From an uncultured Lachnospiraceae bacterium (GTDB lineage: Bacteria > Bacillota > Clostridia > Lachnospirales > Lachnospiraceae): a stretch of 6,967 bases of DNA. The translations under genes and the position numbers were made by a program. Under the pieces are notes generated by a model. It ran no database searches. It saw only the letters and a list, made by a program, of their open reading frames with translations, and had not been told where the DNA came from. The stretch lies in assembly GCA_902772565.1 (NCBI GenBank), contig CACYBJ010000314.1, positions 1 through 6,967 on the forward strand, given 5' to 3'. Of this stretch, positions 1 to 5,710 are shown piece by piece (within the stretch, counting starts at the first letter, position 1; the number at the start of each line of letters is the position of its first letter).

Positions 1-2411
1 ACAATCTCGGTTGCGGAAAGATTTATGTCTTCCGGAATATTAAGAAGTGCATATGCAAGATACTTATATCCTGCAGGAGCCGTCAGCGTCTCACCTGCTG
101 CACTTACGCTGTTATAGCACTTGGTAAGGGTAACCGTCATCTTCTTGTTATCGTTTGTTCTGGTAATAACAAGAGTTCCCTTGGCATAAGTGTTCATATC
201 CTCTTCCGGAATCAGTTCTACCCAGCGCTGGGAATACTTGCCGTCTACCACATCGGTCTTCTGTGTATAGAGAACATAAGGCTTAAATACAGATGCCGAA
301 TCTATAAATGCAGTATACTTTGCATTTGTGTTGTCGTAGGATGCCTTAATCTGCACGTAGGAAGAACTCTGTAAAGTCGCAAGTTCTTCTGCAGTAATAC
401 TGAAGGAAAGCGTTCCTTCTCCGCTTGCCTCTCCCAATGCGTACTGAAGAGTAATATCTGAATCGGACGTTGCATCATAGTACATAAGGTTAATCCAGCT
501 GTTGGCCCATGAAGAGTTGCCGGTGTAGTTTACAGTGATTATGATATCGCCTACGTAACCCGCGATATCTTCTGTGATGTTAAGGTAGCCTTCGCCGGTT
601 GTCTCTTCTTCCTCATCGTCACCTGTGGTTGCATTTGCCGGATCCGCATCTGTTACGGTTACGGAAAGCGTACTTGAATTCCAATCACGATTATTAAGGA
701 TATATGAAACAGAAGTATCGAGATCAATGGAATATGTTGTATCTGTCGTTTCCGAAGTTTCACTTCCGGCCAGCCATTCCCATGATGAGTTTGCAATACC
801 AAATCCCCAGATTGTCGTACTTCCGCTTCTGGTTACTTTCAAAGTCGGCTGTCCCATTTTTTTAATTTTCGACAATGCATCACTGTCAAAGGTTACCGGA
901 ATTGACCATGTATCATTTGTTAATGTTATTCCATTGGACGATTCTACCGCAATTTCAGAGTATCCGTTAAAAGAATTTCCGTTATAAGTGCTTGTTACAG
1001 TTCCTGTCCAGAAGATATCTGTATCTTCAGTACCACTTTCTTCCGGAGAAGTCTGACTCTCCGTTCCGGATATATCATTGAAAACATAAAGTGATTTCAT
1101 TGCCTGACCGTCGGAGTCAAACAGAGTCATGTTGTCCCATGAGGATCCTTTATCAGTTTTAGAATAATAATTAACCTTACTGCTGTACAGAAGCTCGTAG
1201 TTTCCGGAAGTTGACGAAGCCCAACCTGAACCGTAGGTTCCCCATGTACTTGAATCAACTGCAATCCATTCCGGAGCCCAGTAAAATGCTCCCAGTCCGT
1301 ATCCCGATCCAACATCGGAATTAACCTTCGCAACAGCCGCGAAGACATCTCTTAAAGCTTCCGCCTGGCCGGAAACGCTTACTTCATAATTTGTGTAACT
1401 CATAGAGCTTGATGAGCCAACGTTATTTGATGTAGTATCAAAATTATCATATGTATAAGGATAGGCTGTTTCAGCAACCATCACCTTCTTGTTGTATGTA
1501 CTTGCAATACTCTTGAGATTCTTTGCAAGATCGCTTGTTGTTCCATGCCACATCGGGTAGTAAGATGTAGCGAACACATCATAGTCGACACCCTGAGTGT
1601 TAAGGCATTTTGCGTAATATGCACCGTTATTGTTAAAATCAGTAAAATGAAGACATTTTAAAATCGATTTTTCATACGCCGAATTTATATCATCAACAGC
1701 ATAGCAACCCTGCTTCATTAAATCTGCAACTCCGGACGAAAGATCCCAGCAATTGTCGTAAGAACCACCGATGCCGCACATAGAGCCATTGGTTTCATTT
1801 CCAATCTGAACCATTTCTACATCTACGCCGTATTCCAAGAGTTCCTGAAGACTACTATAGGTCCAATTGTAGACAGCATCTTTTTTATAAGCGAGAGAAT
1901 AGTCTTTCCACGCCTTAGGTTCAAACTGCTTCTCAGGATCCGCCCAGAAATCCGAGTAATGGAAATCAATTAATACCTTCATGCCGGCTTTGGTAGCTCT
2001 ATCACCGAGAATCTTGGCATTATAAAGATCGCAGTTACCTCCACCGTAACCTTTATAATTTGTGGACTCAGACGAATCATAGGGATTATTCCATACTCTG
2101 ATACGAATATAGTTTACGCCGGCTCCCTTTAAGATACTAAAAATATCTCCGTTTGATCCATCAAGATATTTAAATGAAGCACCACTTTTTTCAAGTGCAA
2201 TTACTTCGGAAATATCAACACCCTTAATAAAATCATCTGTAAGTCCGGATGTGATAGTTGATACACCTGAGACCGATGTACTCGAAGTTGCCGCTTCAGC
2301 GGTCTTCACACTTTTAATTCCTACAATCCCGGATAACACACTGATGCCAAGTGCCACAGAAAGCACTGCTGCCGTGAAACGTTTGAATTTCTGTTTCATA
2401 GAATTCCTCAT
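1..2411 (-). CDS. Secreted GH53 endo-beta-1,4-galactanase, multidomain, C-terminus beyond window
   Basis: Predicted to cleave beta-1,4-galactan (pectin side chains, type I arabinogalactan) outside the cell. 803 residues are visible with no stop. Residues 1-41 form a signal peptide (basic MKQKFKR, hydrophobic stretch, probable cleavage near AEA). The GH53 catalytic domain covers about 60-446. It has GVDISEV (64-70), YIRIRVWNNP (101-110), DFHYSDFWADP (149-159) followed by KQFEPKAW, the acid/base Glu206 in VQIGNE, the nucleophile Glu314 in VAETAYP, and the late family signatures FYWAPEWI (376-383) and SSWDNMTLFD (423-432). Residues 465-590 look like a beta-rich, possibly carbohydrate-binding domain. 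An acidic linker (597-607) leads to a second beta-rich domain (608-715), and more sequence runs off the edge. I do not recognise these C-terminal domains. The first ATG was chosen because GGAGG lies 7 nt upstream; the next in-frame ATG is 4 codons later and too far. The enzyme class is secure; the function of the C-terminal modules is not. Confidence 0.93.
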   Translation of the reverse strand, partial: MRNSMKQKFKRFTAAVLSVALGISVLSGIVGIKSVKTAEAATSSTSVSGVSTITSGLTDDFIKGVDISEVIALEKSGASFKYLDGSNGDIFSILKGAGVNYIRIRVWNNPYDSSESTNYKGYGGGNCDLYNAKILGDRATKAGMKVLIDFHYSDFWADPEKQFEPKAWKDYSLAYKKDAVYNWTYSSLQELLEYGVDVEMVQIGNETNGSMCGIGGSYDNCWDLSSGVADLMKQGCYAVDDINSAYEKSILKCLHFTDFNNNGAYYAKCLNTQGVDYDVFATSYYPMWHGTTSDLAKNLKSIASTYNKKVMVAETAYPYTYDNFDTTSNNVGSSSSMSYTNYEVSVSGQAEALRDVFAAVAKVNSDVGSGYGLGAFYWAPEWIAVDSSTWGTYGSGWASSTSGNYELLYSSKVNYYSKTDKGSSWDNMTLFDSDGQAMKSLYVFNDISGTESQTSPEESGTEDTDIFWTGTVTSTYNGNSFNGYSEIAVESSNGITLTNDTWSIPVTFDSDALSKIKKMGQPTLKVTRSGSTTIWGFGIANSSWEWLAGSETSETTDTTYSIDLDTSVSYILNNRDWNSSTLSVTVTDADPANATTGDDEEEETTGEGYLNITEDIAGYVGDIIITVNYTGNSSWANSWINLMYYDATSDSDITLQYALGEASGEGTLSFSITAEELATLQSSSYVQIKASYDNTNAKYTAFIDSASVFKPYVLYTQKTDVVDGKYSQRWVELIPEEDMNTYAKGTLVITRTNDNKKMTVTLTKCYNSVSAAGETLTAPAGYKYLAYALLNIPEDINLSATEI

Positions 2412-2443
2412 TTACGAACCTCCTTTAGTGTAAAAAAGCGCAC

Positions 2444-2488
2444 AAAAAAACATCCCAATTTCGCCAACTCCCCTGCGAAATTGAAATG
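2444..2488 (-). terminator. Attenuator-type intrinsic terminator in the galactanase leader
   Basis: On the minus strand CATTTCAATTTCGC (2475-2488) pairs with GCGAAATTGGGATG (2451-2464). This gives a 14-bp stem with two G-U wobbles and a ten-base loop AGGGGAGTTG, followed directly by seven T residues (2444-2450) and a second T run (2432-2437). It lies upstream of the start codon, about 33 nt from it, and far downstream of the promoter, so it can only act on the galactanase transcript. This is the arrangement of a transcription attenuator. The signal that would overcome it is not evident. Confidence 0.7.
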
Positions 2489-2505
2489 CCCTACAAATGT
2501 ACTTT

Positions 2506-2529
2506 CAAACACAACTCCCAAAGTGTTTG
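2506..2529 (-). other. Leader hairpin 2
   Basis: The minus strand reads CAAACAC, a ten-base loop TTTGGGAGTT, then GTGTTTG: a perfect 7-bp stem. Its loop and first stem base share the string GGGAGTTG with the downstream attenuator hairpin. Just after the stem, TTGAAA (which overlaps the 3' arm) is complementary to TTTCAA in the 5' arm of the attenuator, so this hairpin could take part in alternative pairing. Confidence 0.5.
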
Positions 2530-2538
2530 TTCTTTCGA

Positions 2539-2554
2539 TGCCGACCCCTCGGCA
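2539..2554 (-). other. Leader hairpin 1
   Basis: The minus strand reads TGCCGA-GGGG-TCGGCA, a perfect 6-bp GC-rich stem closed by a GGGG tetraloop. It is the first of three hairpins in the galactanase leader and has no U-tract, so it is a structural element rather than a terminator. Confidence 0.5.
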
Positions 2555-2582
2555 CCTTACCTTGATCAAAACCCTATGATAC

Positions 2583-2602
2583 ACGCGCAAACGATTGCGC
2601 AT
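2583..2602. promoter_or_regulatory. LacI/GalR-family operator-like palindrome at the galactanase promoter
   Basis: The core GCGCAAACGATTGCGC (2585-2600) is a 16-bp inverted repeat with one mismatched pair and a central CG. This layout is typical of LacI/GalR/PurR-family operators. It starts a few bases downstream of the predicted transcription start, where a bound repressor would block initiation or early elongation. By inference it would make galactanase expression responsive to a sugar derived from galactan. No regulator gene is visible in the window. Confidence 0.6.
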
Positions 2603-2612
2603 ATGCTTATAT

Positions 2613-2640
2613 ATAATATACCATATATACAATTTGTGAA
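2613..2640 (-). promoter_or_regulatory. Predicted sigma-A promoter of the galactanase gene
   Basis: On the minus strand there is a -35 element TTCACA (2635-2640), a 16-nt spacer and a -10 element TATTAT (2613-2618), each matching the consensus at five of six positions. The surrounding sequence is very AT-rich, and alternative -10 hexamers such as TATAAG lie a few bases downstream, so the exact start (about 2606) is uncertain. It lies between the terminator of the upstream gene and the leader of the galactanase. Confidence 0.6.
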
Positions 2641-2661
2641 CAAGTTCGCATTGTTACCAAT

Positions 2662-2702
2662 AAAAAAAGAGCGTTTTTGTGCACTTTGTACAAGAACGCT
2701 CT
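2662..2702 (-). terminator. Intrinsic terminator after the S26 peptidase gene
   Basis: On the minus strand AGAGCGTTCTTGT (2690-2702) pairs with ACAAAAACGCTCT (2668-2680) in a 13-bp stem with one G-U wobble and a nine-base loop. Six T residues follow (2662-2667). It begins about 21 nt past the peptidase stop codon and separates that gene from the galactanase promoter. Confidence 0.88.
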
Positions 2703-2723
2703 CAAAAATTTCTGTTACCGATT

Positions 2724-3245
2724 TTATTTGGTTAATCTGTTCCTTATGCTTCTCAGTTTGAAATACACTCTGCGGATGAAAAAGGACTTCCAGAGAAGCA
2801 CGTACAGGCGGTAAATCACGTTTTTACCGCTTACTTCCTTCTCCTTCCTGTAAACGCATTCCACAACTCCGATGATCTGATCACGGCGGATGCCCTCTTC
2901 CCGCTTCAGCTGATTGTCTCCGCACATGGTATAAAAGACATGCTCACCGGTGGAGTCGTTATTATTGCTTACAGACTCGCCTGTGTTTTTTGCGCCGGTT
3001 TTCTTTCCTACAATACGGTGCAGCACATAGTGTCCGTCATCCCTCAGATAAAACGCAATCTCTCCGACCTTAATGTCTCCGTCTGCTTTAACAAGCACCA
3101 CCGAATCGATTTCCTGACGGATCAGGGGAAGCATACTGGTGCCTCTGGGATACATTCTGAAATGCCCGTCCTTATTTAGCACTTCTCTTATCATCCCGTC
3201 ATACTCCGACAGTTTAAAGGTTTGTTTTCTTGTTTCTTTTTTCAT
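2724..3245 (-). CDS. S26-family signal-peptidase-like serine protease (Ser-His type)
   Basis: A 173-residue protein with the core motifs of S24/S26 peptidases. GTSMLPLI carries the probable nucleophile Ser37, YVLHRIV carries His76 where the general base sits, and MCGDN carries Asp110. A His in place of the bacterial type I Lys is characteristic of the SipW/Sec11/archaeal branch. No N-terminal transmembrane anchor is present. Instead the C-terminus is basic and aromatic with a hydrophobic stretch (about 143-157) that might touch the membrane. The ATG at 3245 is preferred because an in-frame GTG at 3260 has GGAA directly abutting it, leaving no room for a ribosome binding site; the true start is uncertain. 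The gene stands alone between its own promoter and terminator. It may process a secreted or membrane precursor; the substrate is unknown. Confidence 0.82.
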   Translation of the reverse strand: MKKETRKQTFKLSEYDGMIREVLNKDGHFRMYPRGTSMLPLIRQEIDSVVLVKADGDIKVGEIAFYLRDDGHYVLHRIVGKKTGAKNTGESVSNNNDSTGEHVFYTMCGDNQLKREEGIRRDQIIGVVECVYRKEKEVSGKNVIYRLYVLLWKSFFIRRVYFKLRSIRNRLTK

Positions 3246-3319
3246 ACTACCGATATTCACTTCCGTTTAATACTGACAACGAGTTAATTCCGAAAGATTA
3301 TGCACAAGTAACAATAATC

Positions 3320-3348
3320 ATTATAATTTACACCCCGCTGCCGGTCAA
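3320..3348 (-). promoter_or_regulatory. Promoter of the S26 peptidase gene
   Basis: On the minus strand there is a -35 element TTGACC (3343-3348), a 17-nt spacer and a perfect -10 TATAAT (3320-3325). The predicted start near 3313 gives a leader of about 70 nt. This is the closest match to the sigma-A consensus in the window. Confidence 0.8.
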
Positions 3349-3367
3349 CGAAGAAACAATTCCCCCC

Positions 3368-3395
3368 TTTTCAAATTCCACTTTAATGTTATAAT
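3368..3395 (+). promoter_or_regulatory. Promoter of the low-complexity membrane protein gene
   Basis: There is a -35 element TTTTCA (3368-3373), a 16-nt spacer and a perfect -10 TATAAT (3390-3395). A strong AGGAGG ribosome binding site (3418-3423) follows, 4 nt before the ATG at 3428. It is divergent from the peptidase promoter, with about 20 bp between the two -35 elements. Confidence 0.72.
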
Positions 3396-3427
3396 CGAAA
3401 AAAGCAGGTGGGTGAAAAGGAGGCACT

Positions 3428-4066
3428 ATGAAACACAACAAAATAGTATTATATGTATGTTGCACACTGTTTATTCTGCTTTGCGTACTCGTCTGCGTAA
3501 GGTCATGCAACAGAATGGACAAGACTAAGAAAAGTTCGAAAAGCAACAATTCTACTAACGTAGAATCAACTACCGGAACCGACACGCTGGAGAATACGGA
3601 GTCCGATAAAGACTCAAACACCGAAAACGGAACGGAAACCGGCAGTACCGATAATAATAATGCATCTTCCTCCTCTGAAAACAATAATCCGGCAGATGCA
3701 TCCGACGCTTCTTCATCTGACGACACAGGAAGTACCGATAAAAAGGATAACACGTCCGGCGGTGGAAACAATGGCAGTTCTTCCGGCACCGATAGTTCTG
3801 ACACCGGCAGCACCGACTACTCCGATGCTTTTACGGACGGCGGCACTGCAGGAAATACAGGAGCGGGAAGCGACTCTTCTGCCGGCACCGGATTCTCAAG
3901 CGGAGATTCGGAAACAGGAAACTCCTCCGACGGAAGCACCGATAACGGAAGCACCGATAACGGAAACACATCTTCCGATTCTCAGAATTCAGCCGGCTCG
4001 GACAGCAATTCAAATCCGGCGCCTAACGACGATCTTAACTGGGGCCCACTGGTTCCCGCAAACTAA
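3428..4066 (+). CDS. Membrane-anchored low-complexity Ser/Thr/Asn/Asp/Gly-rich protein, unknown function
   Basis: A 212-residue protein not assignable to a known family. A short basic start (KHNK) precedes one hydrophobic segment (about 6-24) and then basic residues (RSCNRMDKTKK). This could be an uncleaved membrane anchor or a signal peptide. Five cysteines (11, 12, 19, 23, 27) lie in or beside this segment, but there is no proper lipobox. The rest is disordered, acidic and low-complexity. The tetrapeptide GSTD occurs five times (72, 101, 127, 169, 174). The last nine residues, starting NWGPL, differ in composition and might be a recognition tail. A near-consensus promoter and ribosome binding site support it as a real gene, as does the absence of stops over a compositionally biased stretch. 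A surface spacer or stalk is possible. It is divergent from the S26 peptidase. Confidence 0.8.
   Translation: MKHNKIVLYVCCTLFILLCVLVCVRSCNRMDKTKKSSKSNNSTNVESTTGTDTLENTESDKDSNTENGTETGSTDNNNASSSSENNNPADASDASSSDDTGSTDKKDNTSGGGNNGSSSGTDSSDTGSTDYSDAFTDGGTAGNTGAGSDSSAGTGFSSGDSETGNSSDGSTDNGSTDNGNTSSDSQNSAGSDSNSNPAPNDDLNWGPLVPAN
3932..3961 (+). repeat. Two exact 15-bp tandem repeats within the low-complexity gene
   Basis: The unit GGAAGCACCGATAAC occurs twice back to back in frame, encoding GSTDN twice. Degenerate copies of the same unit elsewhere in the gene encode the other GSTD motifs. The pattern suggests growth of the coding region by short in-frame duplication. Confidence 0.8.
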
Positions 4067-4157
4067 ATCAACCAAACCGAACCCCGACTGTGGTTTCATC
4101 AAAGTGTTACGATTTTCTTTCAAACTATTTTTGAGACTTAAATATACTTATAAATTC

Positions 4158-4191
4158 GAAGAACCTCCCTGCGGCTGCAAGGAGGTTCTTC
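4158..4191 (+). terminator. Hairpin terminator between convergent genes
   Basis: GAAGAACCTCC (4158-4168) pairs perfectly with GGAGGTTCTTC (4181-4191). An inner TGC/GCA extension across one C-A mismatch closes a GGCT loop. It follows the low-complexity gene by about 90 nt. The 3' side is pyrimidine-rich but has no clean T-run on either strand, so strength and direction are uncertain. It may serve both converging transcripts. Confidence 0.6.
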
Positions 4192-4203
4192 TATTCCCAA
4201 ATC

Positions 4204-4229
4204 CTTTCCTATCAAGAATTGATAGAAAG
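4204..4229 (-). other. AT-rich hairpin just downstream of the znu-type operon
   Basis: On the minus strand CTTTCTATCAA pairs with TTGATAG and GAAAG across a TTC loop, giving an 11-bp stem interrupted by a single-base bulge. It lies 17 nt after the last stop codon of the operon. It lacks a following T-run, so it may be a weak terminator or a 3'-end stabilising structure. Together with the hairpin at 4158-4191 it would end the operon transcript. Confidence 0.4.
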
Positions 4230-4245
4230 CAAATAAACGGCGAGC

Positions 4246-4860
4246 CTACATCACGCATTTCTTTGCGTTTCTTAAAGTGCAATACTGATACTCGCCTTCG
4301 ACATAGGTATCAAATGTACCTGTCACACAGATTTCTTCCCCAACTTCGGGATAGTCGTCTGGATAAGTATACTCGTCTGTAAGTTCAAATTCAATACCCT
4401 GTGAGCAACACGCTGTCGCATCGGATATAATACATGCAAAATAATTCTTACCTGTAGCCTCATCATGGTACATGGCAAGCTGGCCTTCCATCTTTACGGT
4501 TTTGCCCATATAGGCGTCGGGAGCGGTCATCATGTTATATACCTCGGAGTATACCATGGTGCTCGAAAGTGCTGTAAGATCCACGTCCACATCGGAAGTG
4601 TTAACTACCACTTCTTTGCTGTCCGCAGAAGTGCCGGCAGATGCATCTGCCGAATTATCTGTACCGTCCTCCGACTTATTTGAAATACCCGGGACAGTCG
4701 AATCATTTGTTCCCGAAGCAGCCGCGTCTTCCACGCCCTTATTCATAATGTCATTTACGCTTACGGTAGAGTTGTTCTTTCTCGCATCCGTTTCGTTTCC
4801 GCAGCCAACAAGGGCAAATGATAAAGCCAGCATAATTGAAACAAGTATTCTCTTCTTCAT
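4246..4860 (-). CDS. Lipoprotein with C-terminal Cys-Cys domain, in the zinc-uptake operon
   Basis: A 204-residue predicted lipoprotein. A basic start (MKKR) and hydrophobic segment end in the lipobox ALVGC, with lipidated Cys20. Residues 21-95 are a low-complexity acidic linker. Residues about 103-204 form a compact domain beginning with YNMMTAPDAYMGKTVKMEG and containing YFACIISDATACCSQG (Cys143, Cys151, Cys152), GEEICVTGTF and YQYCTLRNA. The alternating strands suggest a small beta-barrel, OB-like. The CC motif resembles, from memory, the C-terminal domain of YcgQ/DUF1980 proteins, but I cannot confirm homology. It is the last gene of the operon, 13 nt after the permease; its AGGAAGG ribosome binding site overlaps the permease stop, suggesting translational coupling. 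By inference it is an accessory factor for metal capture or delivery at the outer face of the membrane. Confidence 0.82.
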   Translation of the reverse strand: MKKRILVSIMLALSFALVGCGNETDARKNNSTVSVNDIMNKGVEDAAASGTNDSTVPGISNKSEDGTDNSADASAGTSADSKEVVVNTSDVDVDLTALSSTMVYSEVYNMMTAPDAYMGKTVKMEGQLAMYHDEATGKNYFACIISDATACCSQGIEFELTDEYTYPDDYPEVGEEICVTGTFDTYVEGEYQYCTLRNAKKCVM

Positions 4861-4873
4861 GATTCGTACCTTC

Positions 4874-5710
4874 CTATCTTTTTACAACAGATCCCAAAAT
4901 AAAGCAGATTAAAAATACTCCCACGTCTACGGCTACTATGGTCGAACCGACAGGTGTGCCGGAAAGAATCGATATGATTATTCCAAAAAATGCACATATC
5001 ACCGAAAGAACCGCAGAACAGATTGTTACGGCCCTGAAGTTTTTAAACATCCTCATGGATGATAAGGCCGGGAATATAACCAATGCGGATATAAGCAATG
5101 ACCCTACCAGATTCATGGCCAGAACTATTATTACGGCAATGACTATGGCAATTAACAGGTTGTAGGCATCTGCCTTGGTGCCTGTAGCTTTTGCAAAGTC
5201 CTCGTCGAAAGTTACCGAAAAAATCTTGTTGTAAAACAGTATGAATACCAGCACCACCACCACGGAAAGGATCACGCAGAGCCACACTTCGCTCACGGTA
5301 AGAGTAAGTATGGATGTGGAACCGAAAAGGGTGCTGCACACATCTCCCGAAAGATTGGAGGACGTGGAAAAAATATTCATGATCAGGTATCCGAAAGCCA
5401 GGGCTCCCACGGATATCATGGCTATTGCCGCATCTCCTTTGATTTTGGTATTCTTTCCGGACTTAAGAAGCAGTACTGCGCTTAGTACGGTGATGGGCAT
5501 AACGATCACCATATCGTTTGTAAAGCCCGTAACGGCCGCTATAGCCATCGCACCGAATGCGACGTGAGAAAGTCCGTCTCCGATAAAGGAAAAGCGTTTA
5601 AGCACCAGTGTGACTCCCAGAAGGGATGAACAGAGCGCAATCAATACACCTACAATTAGCGCATACCGTACAAAGGGGAACTGAAGGTAAAGAGACAATT
5701 TATCAAGCAT
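4874..5710 (-). CDS. znuB: ZnuB-like metal ABC transporter permease
   Basis: The membrane subunit of a zinc/manganese-type (cluster 9 family) ABC importer, 278 residues and a normal length. Several hydrophobic segments are visible, about 15-37, 66-82, 93-114, 135-160, 184-207 and 228-275. Family landmarks are FSFIGDGLSHVAFG (40-53, with His49) and LVGSLLISALVIFPALSSMRM (201-221), the latter including the cytoplasmic loop that contacts the ATPase. The ATG at 5710 was chosen because it gives the typical N-terminus and overlaps the ATPase stop by 8 nt (ATGCTTGA); an upstream in-frame start at 5755 would intrude 53 nt into the ATPase gene. Zinc is more likely than manganese given the binding protein and gene order, but the metal is not proven. 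Confidence 0.92.
   Translation of the reverse strand: MLDKLSLYLQFPFVRYALIVGVLIALCSSLLGVTLVLKRFSFIGDGLSHVAFGAMAIAAVTGFTNDMVIVMPITVLSAVLLLKSGKNTKIKGDAAIAMISVGALAFGYLIMNIFSTSSNLSGDVCSTLFGSTSILTLTVSEVWLCVILSVVVVLVFILFYNKIFSVTFDEDFAKATGTKADAYNLLIAIVIAVIIVLAMNLVGSLLISALVIFPALSSMRMFKNFRAVTICSAVLSVICAFFGIIISILSGTPVGSTIVAVDVGVFLICFILGSVVKR

Larger units (their letters stand above)
2412..2606 (-). other. Long structured 5' leader of the galactanase mRNA
   Basis: About 195 nt separate the predicted transcription start (near 2606) from the galactanase ATG. Read on the minus strand, the leader contains the operator-like palindrome at its 5' end, then hairpin 1 (2539-2554), hairpin 2 (2506-2529) and an attenuator-type hairpin 3 (2451-2488) with a U-tract. 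An AAAGGAGG ribosome binding site (2419-2426) follows. Runs of three or more G recur about every 15-25 nt. It does not match the conserved core of any riboswitch class I can recall. The length and ordered hairpins suggest regulation at the RNA level, which is an inference. Confidence 0.6.

Noticed and set aside
2585..2600. CcpA cre site as an alternative reading of the palindrome
   Set aside because: The typical cre pattern (TGNAANCGNTTNCA) is only partly matched because the arms are GCGC. A dedicated LacI/GalR-type regulator fits better.
2408..2602. Open frame of 64 codons from ATG 2602 through the galactanase leader, ending in an ATGA overlap with the galactanase start
   Set aside because: It would begin within a few bases of the predicted transcription start with no ribosome binding site. 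It crosses the operator and attenuator and has no protein-like features. The ATGA overlap is probably chance, though a leader peptide cannot be fully excluded.
2444..2606. Known riboswitch in the galactanase leader
   Set aside because: The conserved cores I can recall for TPP, SAM, glycine, lysine, c-di-GMP, purine, cobalamin, fluoride, guanidine and manganese classes were not found.
2486..2761. Plus-strand open frame of 91 codons
   Set aside because: It runs antisense across the galactanase promoter, leader hairpins and the peptidase terminator into the peptidase gene, and has no ribosome binding site.
3328..3813. Minus-strand open frame of 161 codons
   Set aside because: It is antisense to the low-complexity gene and covers both divergent promoters. 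Its Ser/Val/Leu/Pro bias mirrors the repeats on the other strand.
3660..4382. Plus-strand open frame of 240 codons
   Set aside because: It is an out-of-frame reading of the low-complexity gene that continues through a terminator hairpin and antisense into the lipoprotein gene. Its repetitive Pro/Thr/Arg composition is a by-product of the simple repeats.
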